Part shown: positions 1 through 8,340 of the stretch, one piece after another | Position numbering within the stretch: position 1 is the first letter of the stretch | Layout: every line of letters starts with the position of its first letter | DNA from: Streptomyces sp. SA15 | Lineage (GTDB): Bacteria > Actinomycetota > Actinomycetes > Streptomycetales > Streptomycetaceae | Reading direction: 5' to 3' | Length of the DNA: 64,000 nucleotides | Assembly: GCF_002291145.1 (NCBI RefSeq) | Contig: NZ_NTGE01000073.1 | Span: 101,770-165,769 of the forward strand | Position numbers and translations under genes: made by a program | The notes under the pieces: model-generated | What the model was told of the DNA's origin: nothing | Seen by the model: only the letters and a program-made list of their open reading frames with translations | The model's database searches: none

Positions 1-1
1 C

Positions 2-547
2 TCCGCCGGGGCGCCCGCGTTCGGCGCCCCGCCGCCCGGCGGCCCGAGGGACGCGTACATCGGCCGCGCCCCGATGCGGAACGTCGACGGCACCGACTGG
101 CCGCGTTGGTACGCCGAGCACCGCGTGCTGCCCTACCTGCGCCTGGCGGTCGACGACGGCACCGTGCGGCCCGCCGAGGCGGCCGTATTCGAGAGGGTCT
201 GCGAGCGGCTGCCCGAGCTGGCGGGCCCGGCGGAGCCGCCCGCCCGGCTGCACGGCGACCTGTGGAACGGCAACGTGCTGTGGGGCGCCGACGGCCGGGC
301 GTGGCTGATCGACCCGGCCGCACACGGCGGACACCGCGAGACCGACCTGGCGATGCTCCACCTCTTCGGCTGCCCCCACCTCGACGAGGTGCTGGACGGC
401 TACCAGCAGCAGGCGCCGCTCGCCGACGGCTGGGCGGACCGCATCGGGCTGCACCAGCTCTTCCCGCTCCTGGTGCACGCCGTGCTCTTCGGTCGCGGCT
501 ACGCCGAACAGGCTCTCGGGCAAGTACGAGCGGCCCTGGCGCGCTGA
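2..547 (+). CDS. Fructosamine kinase family protein (3' fragment)
   Basis: The gene is cut by the left window edge; the frame is open from base 2, so the start is missing. The product matches the C-terminal kinase lobe of fructosamine-3-kinase/ketosamine kinase proteins. LHGDLWNGNVLW is the catalytic loop (HGDLWxGN), WLIDPAAHGGHRETDLAM is the metal-binding DP-A-G-R-E-D segment, and FGAPPPGGPRDAYIG upstream is typical of bacterial members. The family phosphorylates sugars on glycated amines, leading to deglycation. About 180 residues are visible, against roughly 290 in full-length relatives. The fragment has no frameshift. Confidence 0.9.
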   Translation, partial: SAGAPAFGAPPPGGPRDAYIGRAPMRNVDGTDWPRWYAEHRVLPYLRLAVDDGTVRPAEAAVFERVCERLPELAGPAEPPARLHGDLWNGNVLWGADGRAWLIDPAAHGGHRETDLAMLHLFGCPHLDEVLDGYQQQAPLADGWADRIGLHQLFPLLVHAVLFGRGYAEQALGQVRAALAR

Positions 548-790
548 TCCACCAGGCGCCAGGGCCGCCGTACGAGCGCCTTCCGGCGTGACGTCGAGGG
601 CGAGGAAAGCGAAGGGAGCAATTCGAACTGCCGCGCCGCGACGTCGCCCTCCCCGGCGGGTCCCGCGGGGGAGGGGATGCGATGGGTGTGCCGGATGACC
701 AGCGGTTCCAGACGGTGGACCATCCCGGAATGATCGCAGGGCGGCGGGCGCCGACGCACACGAGTTTTCGAGTGCGCGGCCCCGGGGAGC

Positions 791-1171
791 TCAGGAACGC
801 TCGGCGTTCTTCTCCTTGATCCGCGCCGCCTCCTTGCGGACCTCGGCCTGGGTGGCGCGCTCCTTCTCCAGCCACTCGGGCCGCTCCTCCTTGAGCGCCT
901 CGATCTGCTCGGTGGTCAGCGCCTCGGTGATCCCGCCGCGGGCCAGGCCGGCGATGGAGACCCCCAGCTTCGCCGCGACCACCGGACGCGGGTGCGGGCC
1001 GTCGCGTCGCAGTTCCCGCAGCCACTCGGGCGGGTTCGCCTGCAGCTCGTTCAGCTCGGAGCGCGTGACGACGCCTTCCTGGAACTCTGCGGGGGTGGCC
1101 GGGAGGTACACACCCAGCTTCTTCGCCGCGGTCGCGGGCTTCATCGTCTGGGTGGTCTGGTGCGACTTCAT
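791..1171 (-). CDS. DUF5997 family protein
   Basis: The product is a 126-residue, charged, soluble protein rich in alanine, glutamate and lysine, with a lysine/glutamate-rich C-terminal helix. The segment KLGVYLPATPAEFQEGVVTRSELNEL and the later KLGVSIAGLARGGITEALT look like DUF5997, a small actinobacterial family of unknown function. The ATG at 1171 is chosen because the upstream extension to 1348 would run into the divergent LysR-like gene and is not conserved-looking. It is transcribed divergently from that gene with about 55 bp between the starts, a pairing common in Streptomyces. No function is known. Confidence 0.8.
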   Translation of the reverse strand: MKSHQTTQTMKPATAAKKLGVYLPATPAEFQEGVVTRSELNELQANPPEWLRELRRDGPHPRPVVAAKLGVSIAGLARGGITEALTTEQIEALKEERPEWLEKERATQAEVRKEAARIKEKNAERS

Positions 1172-1226
1172 GCTGTCCAGACTATCGACCGCGTACGAGA
1201 CCTCCGACCACGGCGGGTAGCCTGGC

Positions 1227-2021
1227 GTGGTGAAAGGCTCGGCAGCATCCTCCTCCTTCCGCCTCGCGTACGTCCCCGGCGTGACCCCCGGCAAGTGGGT
1301 GCGGATCTGGAACGAACGCCTGCCCGACGTCCCCCTGGAGCTGATCACGGTGCAGGCCGCCGAGGCATCCGACGTCTTGCGCGCCGGCGACGCCGACGCC
1401 GCGTTCGTACGGCTCCCGGTCGACCGTACGGTCTTCAGCGCGATCCCCCTCTACACCGAGACGACCGTCGTCGTGGTCCCCAAGGACCACCTCGTCACGG
1501 CGGCGGACGAGGTGTCGTGCGCCGACCTCGCCGAGGAGGTCGTGCTGCACCCCCTCGACGACGTCCTGGACTGGGACCGGCCGCCGGGAGAACCCGCCTT
1601 CGAACGCCCCGCCACCACCGCGGACGCCGTCGAACTCGTCGCCGCGGGCATCGGCCTCCTCGTCGTCCCCCAGTCCCTGGCCCGCCTGCACCACCGCCGG
1701 GACCTCACCTACCGGCCGGTCGTGGACGCCCCCCAGTCGAGCGTCGCGCTGTCCTGGCCGGAGGACGCGACCACCGATCTGGTCGAGGATTTCATCGGCA
1801 TCGTCCGCGGCCGGACGGTCAACAGCACACGCGGTCGCGCCAAGCCCCCGGCCACGGCCGAGGCGGAGCGCAAGCGGCCCGAGAAGAGCGGCGGACGCAA
1901 GCCGGCAGCGGGCAGGTCGACCGGAAAGGGCGCCCGGGGCGTATCCGGGGCGCGCGGCGGTTCCGGCGGTTCCGGCGGTGCCAAGGGCGCGCGTCGCGGC
2001 AAGCCCCGCCGCAAGTCGTAG
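1227..2021 (+). CDS. LysR-type substrate-binding domain protein without HTH
   Basis: The GTG-started product has 264 residues. Residues about 10-195 form a periplasmic-binding-like fold of the LysR effector domain (FRLAYVPGVTPGKWVRIWNER, then DADAAFVRLPVD, then GIGLLVVPQSLA). The usual N-terminal winged helix of LysR regulators is absent, so it cannot bind DNA in the normal LysR way. The last 65 residues are a low-complexity Lys/Arg/Gly/Ser tail of the histone H1-like kind, which could bind nucleic acid non-specifically. It is divergent from the DUF5997 gene. This HTH-less architecture is known in Streptomyces; its role is unknown. Confidence 0.8.
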   Translation: MVKGSAASSSFRLAYVPGVTPGKWVRIWNERLPDVPLELITVQAAEASDVLRAGDADAAFVRLPVDRTVFSAIPLYTETTVVVVPKDHLVTAADEVSCADLAEEVVLHPLDDVLDWDRPPGEPAFERPATTADAVELVAAGIGLLVVPQSLARLHHRRDLTYRPVVDAPQSSVALSWPEDATTDLVEDFIGIVRGRTVNSTRGRAKPPATAEAERKRPEKSGGRKPAAGRSTGKGARGVSGARGGSGGSGGAKGARRGKPRRKS

Positions 2022-2117
2022 CGCAGGCCCGTCACTTCTGGTGAACCCGGTGCCGGCGTCGCCGCGGCGAGTGCCGTGGCCTGGAGAAGGTGCTGTCCGG
2101 GGAGTGGTGAGTTCCGA

Positions 2118-2813
2118 TCAGGAAGCCGGAGTCGAGCTCACCAGCCAGTCGTACGCGGCACGCGCCGTGAACTCGGCCTGACCGCCGGGCAGGAGGAGAC
2201 CGGCGGTGGCGAACTCATGGGCGTCGGCCTGTGCGGCGACATACGGGATCGCGATGCAGCGCATACCGGCCGCGTGCGCGGCGGCGGCACCCGGTGCCGC
2301 GTCCTCCAGGACCACGCAGTGGGCCGGGGCCGCACCGAGCAGGCGGGCCGCTTCCAGGAAGACGTCGGGAGCGGGCTTGCCCTGGGCGACCTCGTCGGCC
2401 GACACGACGGTCCGCAGGTAGGTGCCGAGGCCCGTACCCGCCAGGATCGCGTCGATGGCCTCGGGCGACGAACCCGAGGCCACAGCCATCGGGACCCCCT
2501 CGCCCGCCAGCAACTCCACGAACTTCCGCATCTCGGGGTACGCGCGCGTGGAGGCGCGGGCCAGTTCCAGATAGCGGCGGTTCTTGGCGGCCAGGATCTC
2601 CTCCACCGGGGCGCGCAGTCCGTAGCGCTCCTTCCAGTCCGCGACCGTGTCCTGCGTGCCGATGCCGACGTACCGCTCGTGGTCCGTCCAGGTGAAGTCC
2701 GGGACGCCGTGCTCGGCGAGGGTCTGCCGCCCCGCTTCGTAGTAGTTGGGCTCGCTGTCCACGAGCGTTCCGTCGAGATCGAAGATGACTGCGGTGTCCC
2801 CGAGAATGCTCAT
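2118..2813 (-). CDS. HAD superfamily hydrolase, beta-phosphoglucomutase-like
   Basis: The 231-residue protein is a HAD phosphatase of the subclass with an alpha-helical cap. Motif I is FDLDGTLVDSE, with the nucleophile Asp12 and general acid Asp14. The motif II serine lies in VASGSS, motif III lysine in GKPAPDVF and motif IV in VLEDAAPG. GKPAPDVF and the cap sequence fit sugar-phosphate or phosphoglycolate-type substrates, but the substrate cannot be told from sequence. The gene is on the same strand as the Lrp/AsnC gene, which begins upstream and ends 19 bp before its start, so the two may be cotranscribed. Confidence 0.88.
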   Translation of the reverse strand: MSILGDTAVIFDLDGTLVDSEPNYYEAGRQTLAEHGVPDFTWTDHERYVGIGTQDTVADWKERYGLRAPVEEILAAKNRRYLELARASTRAYPEMRKFVELLAGEGVPMAVASGSSPEAIDAILAGTGLGTYLRTVVSADEVAQGKPAPDVFLEAARLLGAAPAHCVVLEDAAPGAAAAHAAGMRCIAIPYVAAQADAHEFATAGLLLPGGQAEFTARAAYDWLVSSTPAS

Positions 2814-2832
2814 GATCCCAGGATGTCAAAGG

Positions 2833-3312
2833 TCATTTCCGAGCAGTTCGCCCGATCGACTCCACCAGCGGCAGCAACCGGTGCGGGACGCGCTCCCGCA
2901 GGGCCACCTCGGTGCGGGTGCGGACCACGCCCGGCAGGCTGATCAGCTTCTGGATCACGTCCTCCAGATGCGCGTTGTCCCGTGCCACCACCCGCGTCAG
3001 CAGATCCCCGCCGCCCGTGATCGAGAAGGCCTCGACGATCTCCGGTACGGCGGCCAGCGCGTCGCCCACGTCGTCCAGATGCCCCTGGGTGACCTCGATG
3101 TGCACGAAGGCGAGCACCGGGTGGCCGAGCGCGGCGGGGGACAGGGACGGCCCCGTGCCGGTGATCACCCCGTCCCGCTCCAGGCGGTCGAGACGGGCCT
3201 GGAGCGTGCCGCGTGCGACCCCGAGGATGCGGGCGTACTCGCGCACGCTCGTGCGCGGCTGCTCCAGCAGCAGCCGCAGGATGCGGGTGTCGAGCTCGTC
3301 GACGACGGCCAT
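2833..3312 (-). CDS. Lrp/AsnC family transcriptional regulator
   Basis: The 159-residue protein has an N-terminal winged helix (TRILRLLLEQPRTSV.. through RLERDGVI, about residues 8-50) followed by the RAM effector domain (about 70-150, including GGGDLLTRVVA). This is the standard Lrp/AsnC layout. Such regulators sense amino acids and often control transport or catabolism next door. It is divergent from the FUSC transporter-like gene and may regulate it. A 13-bp tandem repeat sits just upstream of its start. Confidence 0.9.
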   Translation of the reverse strand: MAVVDELDTRILRLLLEQPRTSVREYARILGVARGTLQARLDRLERDGVITGTGPSLSPAALGHPVLAFVHIEVTQGHLDDVGDALAAVPEIVEAFSITGGGDLLTRVVARDNAHLEDVIQKLISLPGVVRTRTEVALRERVPHRLLPLVESIGRTARK

Positions 3313-3327
3313 GGTGTCAGTCTCCTC

Positions 3328-3352
3328 ATACCTCGTCCGTATACCTGGTCCG
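3328..3352. repeat. Tandem 12/13-bp repeat upstream of the Lrp/AsnC gene
   Basis: ATACCTCGTCCG (3328-3339) and ATACCTGGTCCG (3341-3352) differ at one base and have a 13-bp period. They lie 16 bp upstream of the regulator start, where an autoregulatory Lrp-type site could be. The role as an operator is inferred only. Confidence 0.4.
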
Positions 3353-3532
3353 TTGGCCCCTCGGTGGACGGGTCAAGACCGCTTTGTCTGTGCCAACGGC
3401 TCAGCATCCTAGGTATCACTTGAACCAAGTTGCCCCTCGATGCTGCAATGAACGCGTCGATGGCGCTGCGGACCCCGCGGCGCCTTTTTCGTGCCGGTGT
3501 CTTTCGTGCCGGTGTCCAAGGAGCGGGAAGCA

Positions 3533-5029
3533 ATGCTGAAGAGGGTGTTCGTGGCGCCGGACCCGGGGCGGGCGCGGCTGCGCTTCGCCGCGCGGGCCGT
3601 GCTCGGCATCGGTCTGGCGGTCGTCGTGTGCGGGATCGCCGGGCAATCGCTGGTCGGGGTCGTGACCGGCGGACTCGCCGCGCTGCTCGCCCTGTTCACG
3701 GTCACCGACGCCACGGTCCGCGGGCAGGCGGTCACCACCGCGTTGCTGCCCGCCGTCGGCCTGCCCGTGCTCGCCGCCGCGGCCGAACTGCACGATCACC
3801 CCGTCGCCCGGGACCTCACCTTCCTCGCCGTGGTCGGCGCGGGCGTCTACGCGCGCCGCTGGGGCCCGCGCGGGCACAGCCTCGGTGTGTTCGCGTTCAT
3901 GACCTTCTTCGTGGCGCAGTTCCTGCACGCGACCACCGACCAGCTGCCCGAGCTGTACGCCGCCGTCCTGCTGTCCCTGCTCACCGCGGCGGCCGTCCGC
4001 TTCGGCCTGTGGTGCTACGAGCGCCGCCTGCCCCCGGCCCCCGTGCCCGCCCCGCCGGGCGGCACCGGCCTCGCCCGCGTGACCACGCGCCAGGCGATCC
4101 AGGCCACCGCCGGCGCGGGCTTCGCCCTGGTGGTGGGCCAGCTGGTGTCCGGGCAGCGCTGGTACTGGGCCGTCGGCGCCGCCTGGTGGGTCTTCGTCAA
4201 CACCACCTCGCGCGGCGAGACCCTGGTACGCGGCTTCCGCCGGGTCCTCGGCACGGTGGTCGGCATCGGCCTCGGCCTGCTCGTCGCCGTCCCCCTCGAC
4301 GGGGCCGCGCTGCCGACCGTCGCGCTCCTGACCGCCTGCGTCTTCGGCATCTTCTACACCGCCGCGGTCTCGTACACCTGGATGATGCTCTGCGTGACGG
4401 TCCTCGCGGAGCTCCTCTACGGCCTCCTGGGCGTCCTCGATCCCGCGCTGCTCGCGCTGCGGCTCGTGGAGACGGGTATCGGCGCGCTCGGTGCCGTGCT
4501 GGCGGTGCTCCTCGTCCTGCCCGTCACCACCCACACCGTCACCGACGCCTGGATCCAGCGGGCGCTGCGCTGTGTCCACGCCTGCACCGCCGAGGCCGCC
4601 GCCCGCCTCGCCGGCTCCGAGACCGCCGACCCGGCACCCCGCGTGGCGGAACTGGAGCAACTGCTCGGCCGGGTACGGCTGTCCGTCGCCCCGCTGGTCC
4701 ACCCCCTCAACCCGATGCTCGGCCGCAAGCGGCGCGCCCGCCGGGTGCTGGCCCTGCTCGACGACTGCGCCCGCGAGATCCGCGGCCTGGTCACCGTCGC
4801 CGCCGACCCGGAGGCCTCGCACGACGCACGCCTGGCCGCCGCCTGCTGGCGCGTCGAGACCGCGGTCGAGGCACTCACCGGCGGGACTCGCGAGAACGCC
4901 ACCCCGCTCGCGCCCCTGCCGCCCGCGGCGGAACCCGCGCTGGCCCACCTGCACGGCCTGGAGCGCGCCCTCGCCGAACTGGCCACGCCCCTGCGGGCAC
5001 CGTCGGGTTCACCGCTGGTGGGCACCTGA
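3533..5029 (+). CDS. FUSC family membrane protein
   Basis: The 498-residue product has two blocks of hydrophobic helices (about residues 18-140 and 200-330) and a cytoplasmic C-terminal region. This is the FUSC/aromatic acid exporter (AaeB/YccS-like) arrangement. VTTRQAIQATAGAGFALVVG followed by RWYWAVGAAWWVFVN marks the start of the second membrane block. ATG 3533 is preferred to GTG 3491 because AAGGAG at 3518-3523 is placed correctly for it. These proteins are thought to export aromatic or amphiphilic compounds; the substrate here is unknown. It is divergent from an Lrp/AsnC regulator. Confidence 0.85.
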   Translation: MLKRVFVAPDPGRARLRFAARAVLGIGLAVVVCGIAGQSLVGVVTGGLAALLALFTVTDATVRGQAVTTALLPAVGLPVLAAAAELHDHPVARDLTFLAVVGAGVYARRWGPRGHSLGVFAFMTFFVAQFLHATTDQLPELYAAVLLSLLTAAAVRFGLWCYERRLPPAPVPAPPGGTGLARVTTRQAIQATAGAGFALVVGQLVSGQRWYWAVGAAWWVFVNTTSRGETLVRGFRRVLGTVVGIGLGLLVAVPLDGAALPTVALLTACVFGIFYTAAVSYTWMMLCVTVLAELLYGLLGVLDPALLALRLVETGIGALGAVLAVLLVLPVTTHTVTDAWIQRALRCVHACTAEAAARLAGSETADPAPRVAELEQLLGRVRLSVAPLVHPLNPMLGRKRRARRVLALLDDCAREIRGLVTVAADPEASHDARLAAACWRVETAVEALTGGTRENATPLAPLPPAAEPALAHLHGLERALAELATPLRAPSGSPLVGT

Positions 5030-5065
5030 GGCAGCGGCGGCTTCTCGCCACCGGCACACCGTCCC

Positions 5066-5079
5066 TTGGTCTAGACCTT
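5066..5079 (+). promoter_or_regulatory. DasR-like dre operator
   Basis: TTGGTCTAGACCTT contains the perfect palindrome GGTCTAGACC, the core of the Streptomyces DasR-responsive element (consensus roughly ACTGGTCTAGACCACT). It lies 55 bp upstream of the lactonase start, so N-acetylglucosamine-responsive repression of that gene is plausible. The motif match is read from sequence; the regulatory role is inferred. Confidence 0.6.
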
Positions 5080-5134
5080 CCGTGATCGACTGCTACCGTC
5101 ACCCCGAACGACACAGCACCGAGAGGGGACCGCG

Positions 5135-6178
5135 GTGACAGACGGCGGCAGGCGGCGACGACGGGCCTTCATCGGATCCTTCACGGCGGCCGGAGGTCCC
5201 GGGATCGTGACGGCGGCCGTGGACCGGGACAGTGGCGCACTGACCCTCCTCAGCGGCGCGAACAGCCTTGCCGACCCGTCGTACCTGGCGCTCTCGCCCG
5301 ACGGGGCCACGCTGTACGCGGTCAGCGAGACGGCCGAGGGCGCGGTGGCCGCGTACCGCGTGACCGGCGACAAGCCCGAACCGGCCGGCCCGCCGGTACC
5401 GGTCGACGGCAGTGGGCCCACCCACCTCAGCGTCCACGCGGGCCACGTCCTGACCGCCAACTACGGCTCCGGCAGCGTGACCGCCGTGCCCGTCCGCGCC
5501 GACGGCACCCTCGCCGACGCCCCGTCCGGCGTGCTCCGGCACACCGGCTCCGGCCCGTACACGCCCCGCCAGCAGGGGCCGCACGCCCACCAGGTACAGC
5601 CAGACCCGAGCGGACGCTGGGCCGTCAGCGTCGACCTCGGCACGGACTCGGTGCGGGTGTGCACGCTGGTCGACGGCGCTCTCGTACCGCACCGCGAGAT
5701 CGCCCTGCGGCCCGGCTCCGGGCCGCGCCACCTGGCCTTCCATCCGGACGGCCGGTACGCGTACGTGGTCAACGAACTCACGCCCACCCTCACCGTCTGC
5801 CGCTGGGACCCCGCAGACGGCACCTTGGAGCCGCTGGCCGAGACACCGGTGCTGCCCGGCGCCCCGGACGGCGACGCCTACCCGTCGGGCATCGCCGCCG
5901 CACCCGACGGCCGCTTCGTGTGGACCGCCACCCGCGGCGAGGACGTCCTCTCCGTATTCGACGTCGTCGCCGAGGACGAGGGCGGCCTGCGGCTGCTCGG
6001 CACGGTGCCCTGCGGCGGCCACTGGCCACGTGCGATCACCGCGTCGGACGGATTCCTGTACGTCGCGAACGAGCGCTCCGGCGACGTGTCCTGGTTCGCC
6101 ATCGACCCGGACACGGGACTGCCGCGGTACGGCGGCTCGGTCGAGGTTCCGGCGGCTTCCTGCGTGGTCCTGGACTGA
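5135..6178 (+). CDS. Lactonase family protein (6-phosphogluconolactonase-like beta-propeller)
   Basis: The 347-residue product is a seven-bladed beta-propeller of the YbhE/Pgl type (PF10282). Repeated blade motifs include PSYLALSPDGATLYAV, GPRHLAFHPDGRYAYVVNE and YPSGIAAAPDGRFVW. The family includes cytoplasmic 6-phosphogluconolactonase and carboxy-muconate lactonizing enzymes. There is no signal peptide. The GTG start is supported by GAGAGGGGA at 5120-5128. A DasR-like operator lies upstream and two hairpins follow the stop. Confidence 0.87.
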   Translation: MTDGGRRRRRAFIGSFTAAGGPGIVTAAVDRDSGALTLLSGANSLADPSYLALSPDGATLYAVSETAEGAVAAYRVTGDKPEPAGPPVPVDGSGPTHLSVHAGHVLTANYGSGSVTAVPVRADGTLADAPSGVLRHTGSGPYTPRQQGPHAHQVQPDPSGRWAVSVDLGTDSVRVCTLVDGALVPHREIALRPGSGPRHLAFHPDGRYAYVVNELTPTLTVCRWDPADGTLEPLAETPVLPGAPDGDAYPSGIAAAPDGRFVWTATRGEDVLSVFDVVAEDEGGLRLLGTVPCGGHWPRAITASDGFLYVANERSGDVSWFAIDPDTGLPRYGGSVEVPAASCVVLD

Positions 6179-6198
6179 GAGCCTGTGTCACAGGCTCT
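6178..6198 (+). terminator. Hairpin abutting the lactonase stop codon
   Basis: AGAGCCTGTG and CACAGGCTCT form a 10-bp inverted repeat around a single T, starting within the TGA stop. The same stem recurs after the gene ending at 11052. There is no U-tract, as is usual in Streptomyces. Confidence 0.5.
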
Positions 6199-6215
6199 GA
6201 CACCTCGGCGCCCAT

Positions 6216-6255
6216 GGCGAAGGGCCCGCTTCCGTGGGGAGCGGGCCCTTTCGCC
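6216..6255. terminator. Bidirectional terminator
   Basis: GGCGAAGGGCCCGCT (6216-6230) pairs with AGCGGGCCCTTTCGCC (6240-6255), with one bulged T and a 9-nt loop. It lies between two convergent genes and has a short T-run on the plus strand. Confidence 0.75.
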
Positions 6256-6279
6256 GTACGAAGGTGAACGCGGTGCGCG

Positions 6280-7203
6280 TCAGCGGACCGGCGTGCCCTG
6301 CGGCTGCTGCGGGGCGATACCCAGCGCGGTCGTGTACTTGGCCAGCGCCAGCTTGCCGATGGCCGGGTACGGGCCGAGCGCCTCCGCGGCGGAGCAGTCC
6401 GCCTCCCTGGCCGCCTCCGTGATCAGCGCCGGGTCGATCTCCGGCCCTATCAGGTAAGGCGCCAGCGCCAACTGCTGCGAGCCCGAGGATCGCAGCTGCT
6501 CGGCGACGGACGCGATCGAGCCCTCCTGGTCCAGGGCCGCCGCCATCACCGGCACGGCCAGACGCGCGGCGAGCAGCATGCCGGTGATCCCGGCCGCCTG
6601 CACGGCCTCCTCGCCGCCCACCGAGGCCAGGATGATGCCGTCCGCAGCAGTCGCCACGGTGAACAGGCGGGCACGGTCGGCGCGGGCCAGACCGGCCTCC
6701 GACAGGCGCACGTGCAGCGCCTCGGCCAGCAGCGGATGCGGGCCCAGCACGTCGGTCAGCTCCGTCGCGACGCGGCTGTCCATCACGGCCTGGCGGATCC
6801 GGCGCAGCAGCGCGCTGTCCGGGCCGGCGAGCAGCGGTACGACGACGGCCACCGGGCCGTCGGGCTCCCTGACGTCCATACCGGCGGCCCTGGCCTGCTC
6901 ATAGCGCGCGGTGCGCTCCTCGGCGGCGTGCGCGAGCACGGCCTGCAGCGCGGGGAACTCCGCGTCGCCCCCGTCCAGGTACCCGATCCGGGCGTCGAGG
7001 CCGGGGAGCTCGGAGCGGGCGATGCTCACGACCTCCGCGGCGAGACTGCGCGTGGCGGTGCCCGGAGTGCCCGGCACCGCGAGGACGAGCGCGGGCGCAC
7101 CCTCGGGAGCCGCCAGGGGCTCCGGACGGCGGTGCCGTCCGGGCTGGCGGGGTCGCGGCATTCGTACTGGCAGGCCGGACGCGGGCCCAGTGGGGGAGCT
7201 CAT
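6280..7203 (-). CDS. CbiX/sirohydrochlorin chelatase-like protein, probably catalytically divergent
   Basis: The 307-residue product has the two-domain layout of the CbiX/SirB class II chelatases (PALVLAVPGT.. in domain 1; LGPHPLLAEAL then LALAPYLIGPEIDP in domain 2). The expected metal-handling histidines are missing. The first strand reads LAVPGTPG where active enzymes have AHGSR, and the second reads PLLAGPDSAL where active enzymes carry a GYHV-type histidine. It is therefore unlikely to insert metal into sirohydrochlorin by the known mechanism. The N-terminal about 30 residues are Pro/Arg-rich and may be wrongly included; an internal start is possible. Confidence 0.75.
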   Translation of the reverse strand: MSSPTGPASGLPVRMPRPRQPGRHRRPEPLAAPEGAPALVLAVPGTPGTATRSLAAEVVSIARSELPGLDARIGYLDGGDAEFPALQAVLAHAAEERTARYEQARAAGMDVREPDGPVAVVVPLLAGPDSALLRRIRQAVMDSRVATELTDVLGPHPLLAEALHVRLSEAGLARADRARLFTVATAADGIILASVGGEEAVQAAGITGMLLAARLAVPVMAAALDQEGSIASVAEQLRSSGSQQLALAPYLIGPEIDPALITEAAREADCSAAEALGPYPAIGKLALAKYTTALGIAPQQPQGTPVR

Positions 7204-7347
7204 GGCGTCGCATGTTACTGGCTTCTTGGGCTCCCCTGTTCGGGGAGGGTGCAGGTGAGCGGTATCCGTCCGGTTTTGTCTGATGAGTTACCTACGGATG
7301 AGTTACGCGGAGATCTGAAGTGATCAGTGGGTTTCCCGACGGCGGGA

Positions 7348-8340
7348 TCAATCACCTTTCGTGTTCACCACGCAAAGCATCCTCTCGTCACCCGGAAGGG
7401 TGAGCGAACCGGCCGCCAGGTCGGTGGCGATGCGGACCGAGCCGTGCAACGGGTCTCCTTCGGCGGGCACCCGCCGAGCATGCGGCAGCCGCCTCGCCAA
7501 CTCCTTCTCGAGCGGTACGACGAGAGGGTCGCCCATCTTGAACAGGCCGCCGGTGAGGGCGAGGCGGGGCTCGCCGTCGGGCGGGCAGACGGCGGCCACG
7601 GAGTCCGCCATGTGCCGGGCAGCCGCACGCAGGATGCCCACGGCGACGGGATCGGCGTCGGCGGCGCACGCGGACACCCGGGGCGCGAAGGAGGCGAGGA
7701 CGGCGGGGCGGTCGGGGCGCGGATAGACCTTGCCGGGCAGCTGTGGCATCGGACCGAACAGTTCCTCGGCGCACGCCAGCAGCCGGGCGGAGCCGCCCTC
7801 CCGCCCGTCATGGGCGCGCAGCGCCGCCTCCAGCCCCGCCCGGCCGATCCACGCGCCGCCGCCGCAGTCGCCGAGCAGATGCCCCCAGCCGTCCGCGCGG
7901 CGCCAGCGGTTCAGGTCGGTGCCGATCGCGATCAGACCGGTACCGGCGGCGACGACCGCACCAGGCCGTGGGCCGAGGGCGCCGGCGTAGGCGGTGACGG
8001 CGTCGGCGACGAGGGCGACCGTGCGTACACCGAACTCCCGTGTCAGGGCGGCCGGGAGTTCGGCTCGCAGCGCGTCGCCCAGCGTGGCGAGCCCGGCGGC
8101 GCCGATCACGGCCGTGCCCAGCGGGCCGACACCCGTCTCGGCGACCAACGCGCGGACCAGGGGGGCCAGTTGCTCCATGAAGTGCCCCGGATCGATGCCG
8201 CGGTCACCGGTGCGCACCGGCTCCCGGGACTCCCGCTGGGCCGACGGGCGGGACTCGGCGGATCCGGCGGCGCCGACAACGATGCGAAGGCCGGAACCGC
8301 CGGAGTCGACGGCGAGGATCCCGTCCCCCGCACCGGTCAC
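7348..8340 (-). CDS. BadF/BadG/BcrA/BcrD-type kinase, N-acetylglucosamine kinase-like
   Basis: The 330-residue product belongs to the ASKHA sugar kinase superfamily. [16 protein letters not shown] is the phosphate-1 loop, [15 protein letters not shown] is phosphate-2, and [15 protein letters not shown] is a glycine-rich motif of GlcNAc kinases. The GTG at 8340 overlaps the ung stop by two bases (GTGA), indicating translational coupling; the longer frame to 8664 would lie inside ung. The family phosphorylates N-acetylglucosamine or related sugars in the cytoplasm. The exact substrate is not certain. Confidence 0.82.
   Translation of the reverse strand: MTGAGDGILAVDSGGSGLRIVVGAAGSAESRPSAQRESREPVRTGDRGIDPGHFMEQLAPLVRALVAETGVGPLGTAVIGAAGLATLGDALRAELPAALTREFGVRTVALVADAVTAYAGALGPRPGAVVAAGTGLIAIGTDLNRWRRADGWGHLLGDCGGGAWIGRAGLEAALRAHDGREGGSARLLACAEELFGPMPQLPGKVYPRPDRPAVLASFAPRVSACAADADPVAVGILRAAARHMADSVAAVCPPDGEPRLALTGGLFKMGDPLVVPLEKELARRLPHARRVPAEGDPLHGSVRIATDLAAGSLTLPGDERMLCVVNTKGD

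Noticed and set aside
3416..4954. Long minus-strand open frame opposite the FUSC gene
   Set aside because: It is a GC-bias shadow with Gly/Arg/Gln-rich low-complexity translation and no domain; the plus strand encodes a clear membrane protein.
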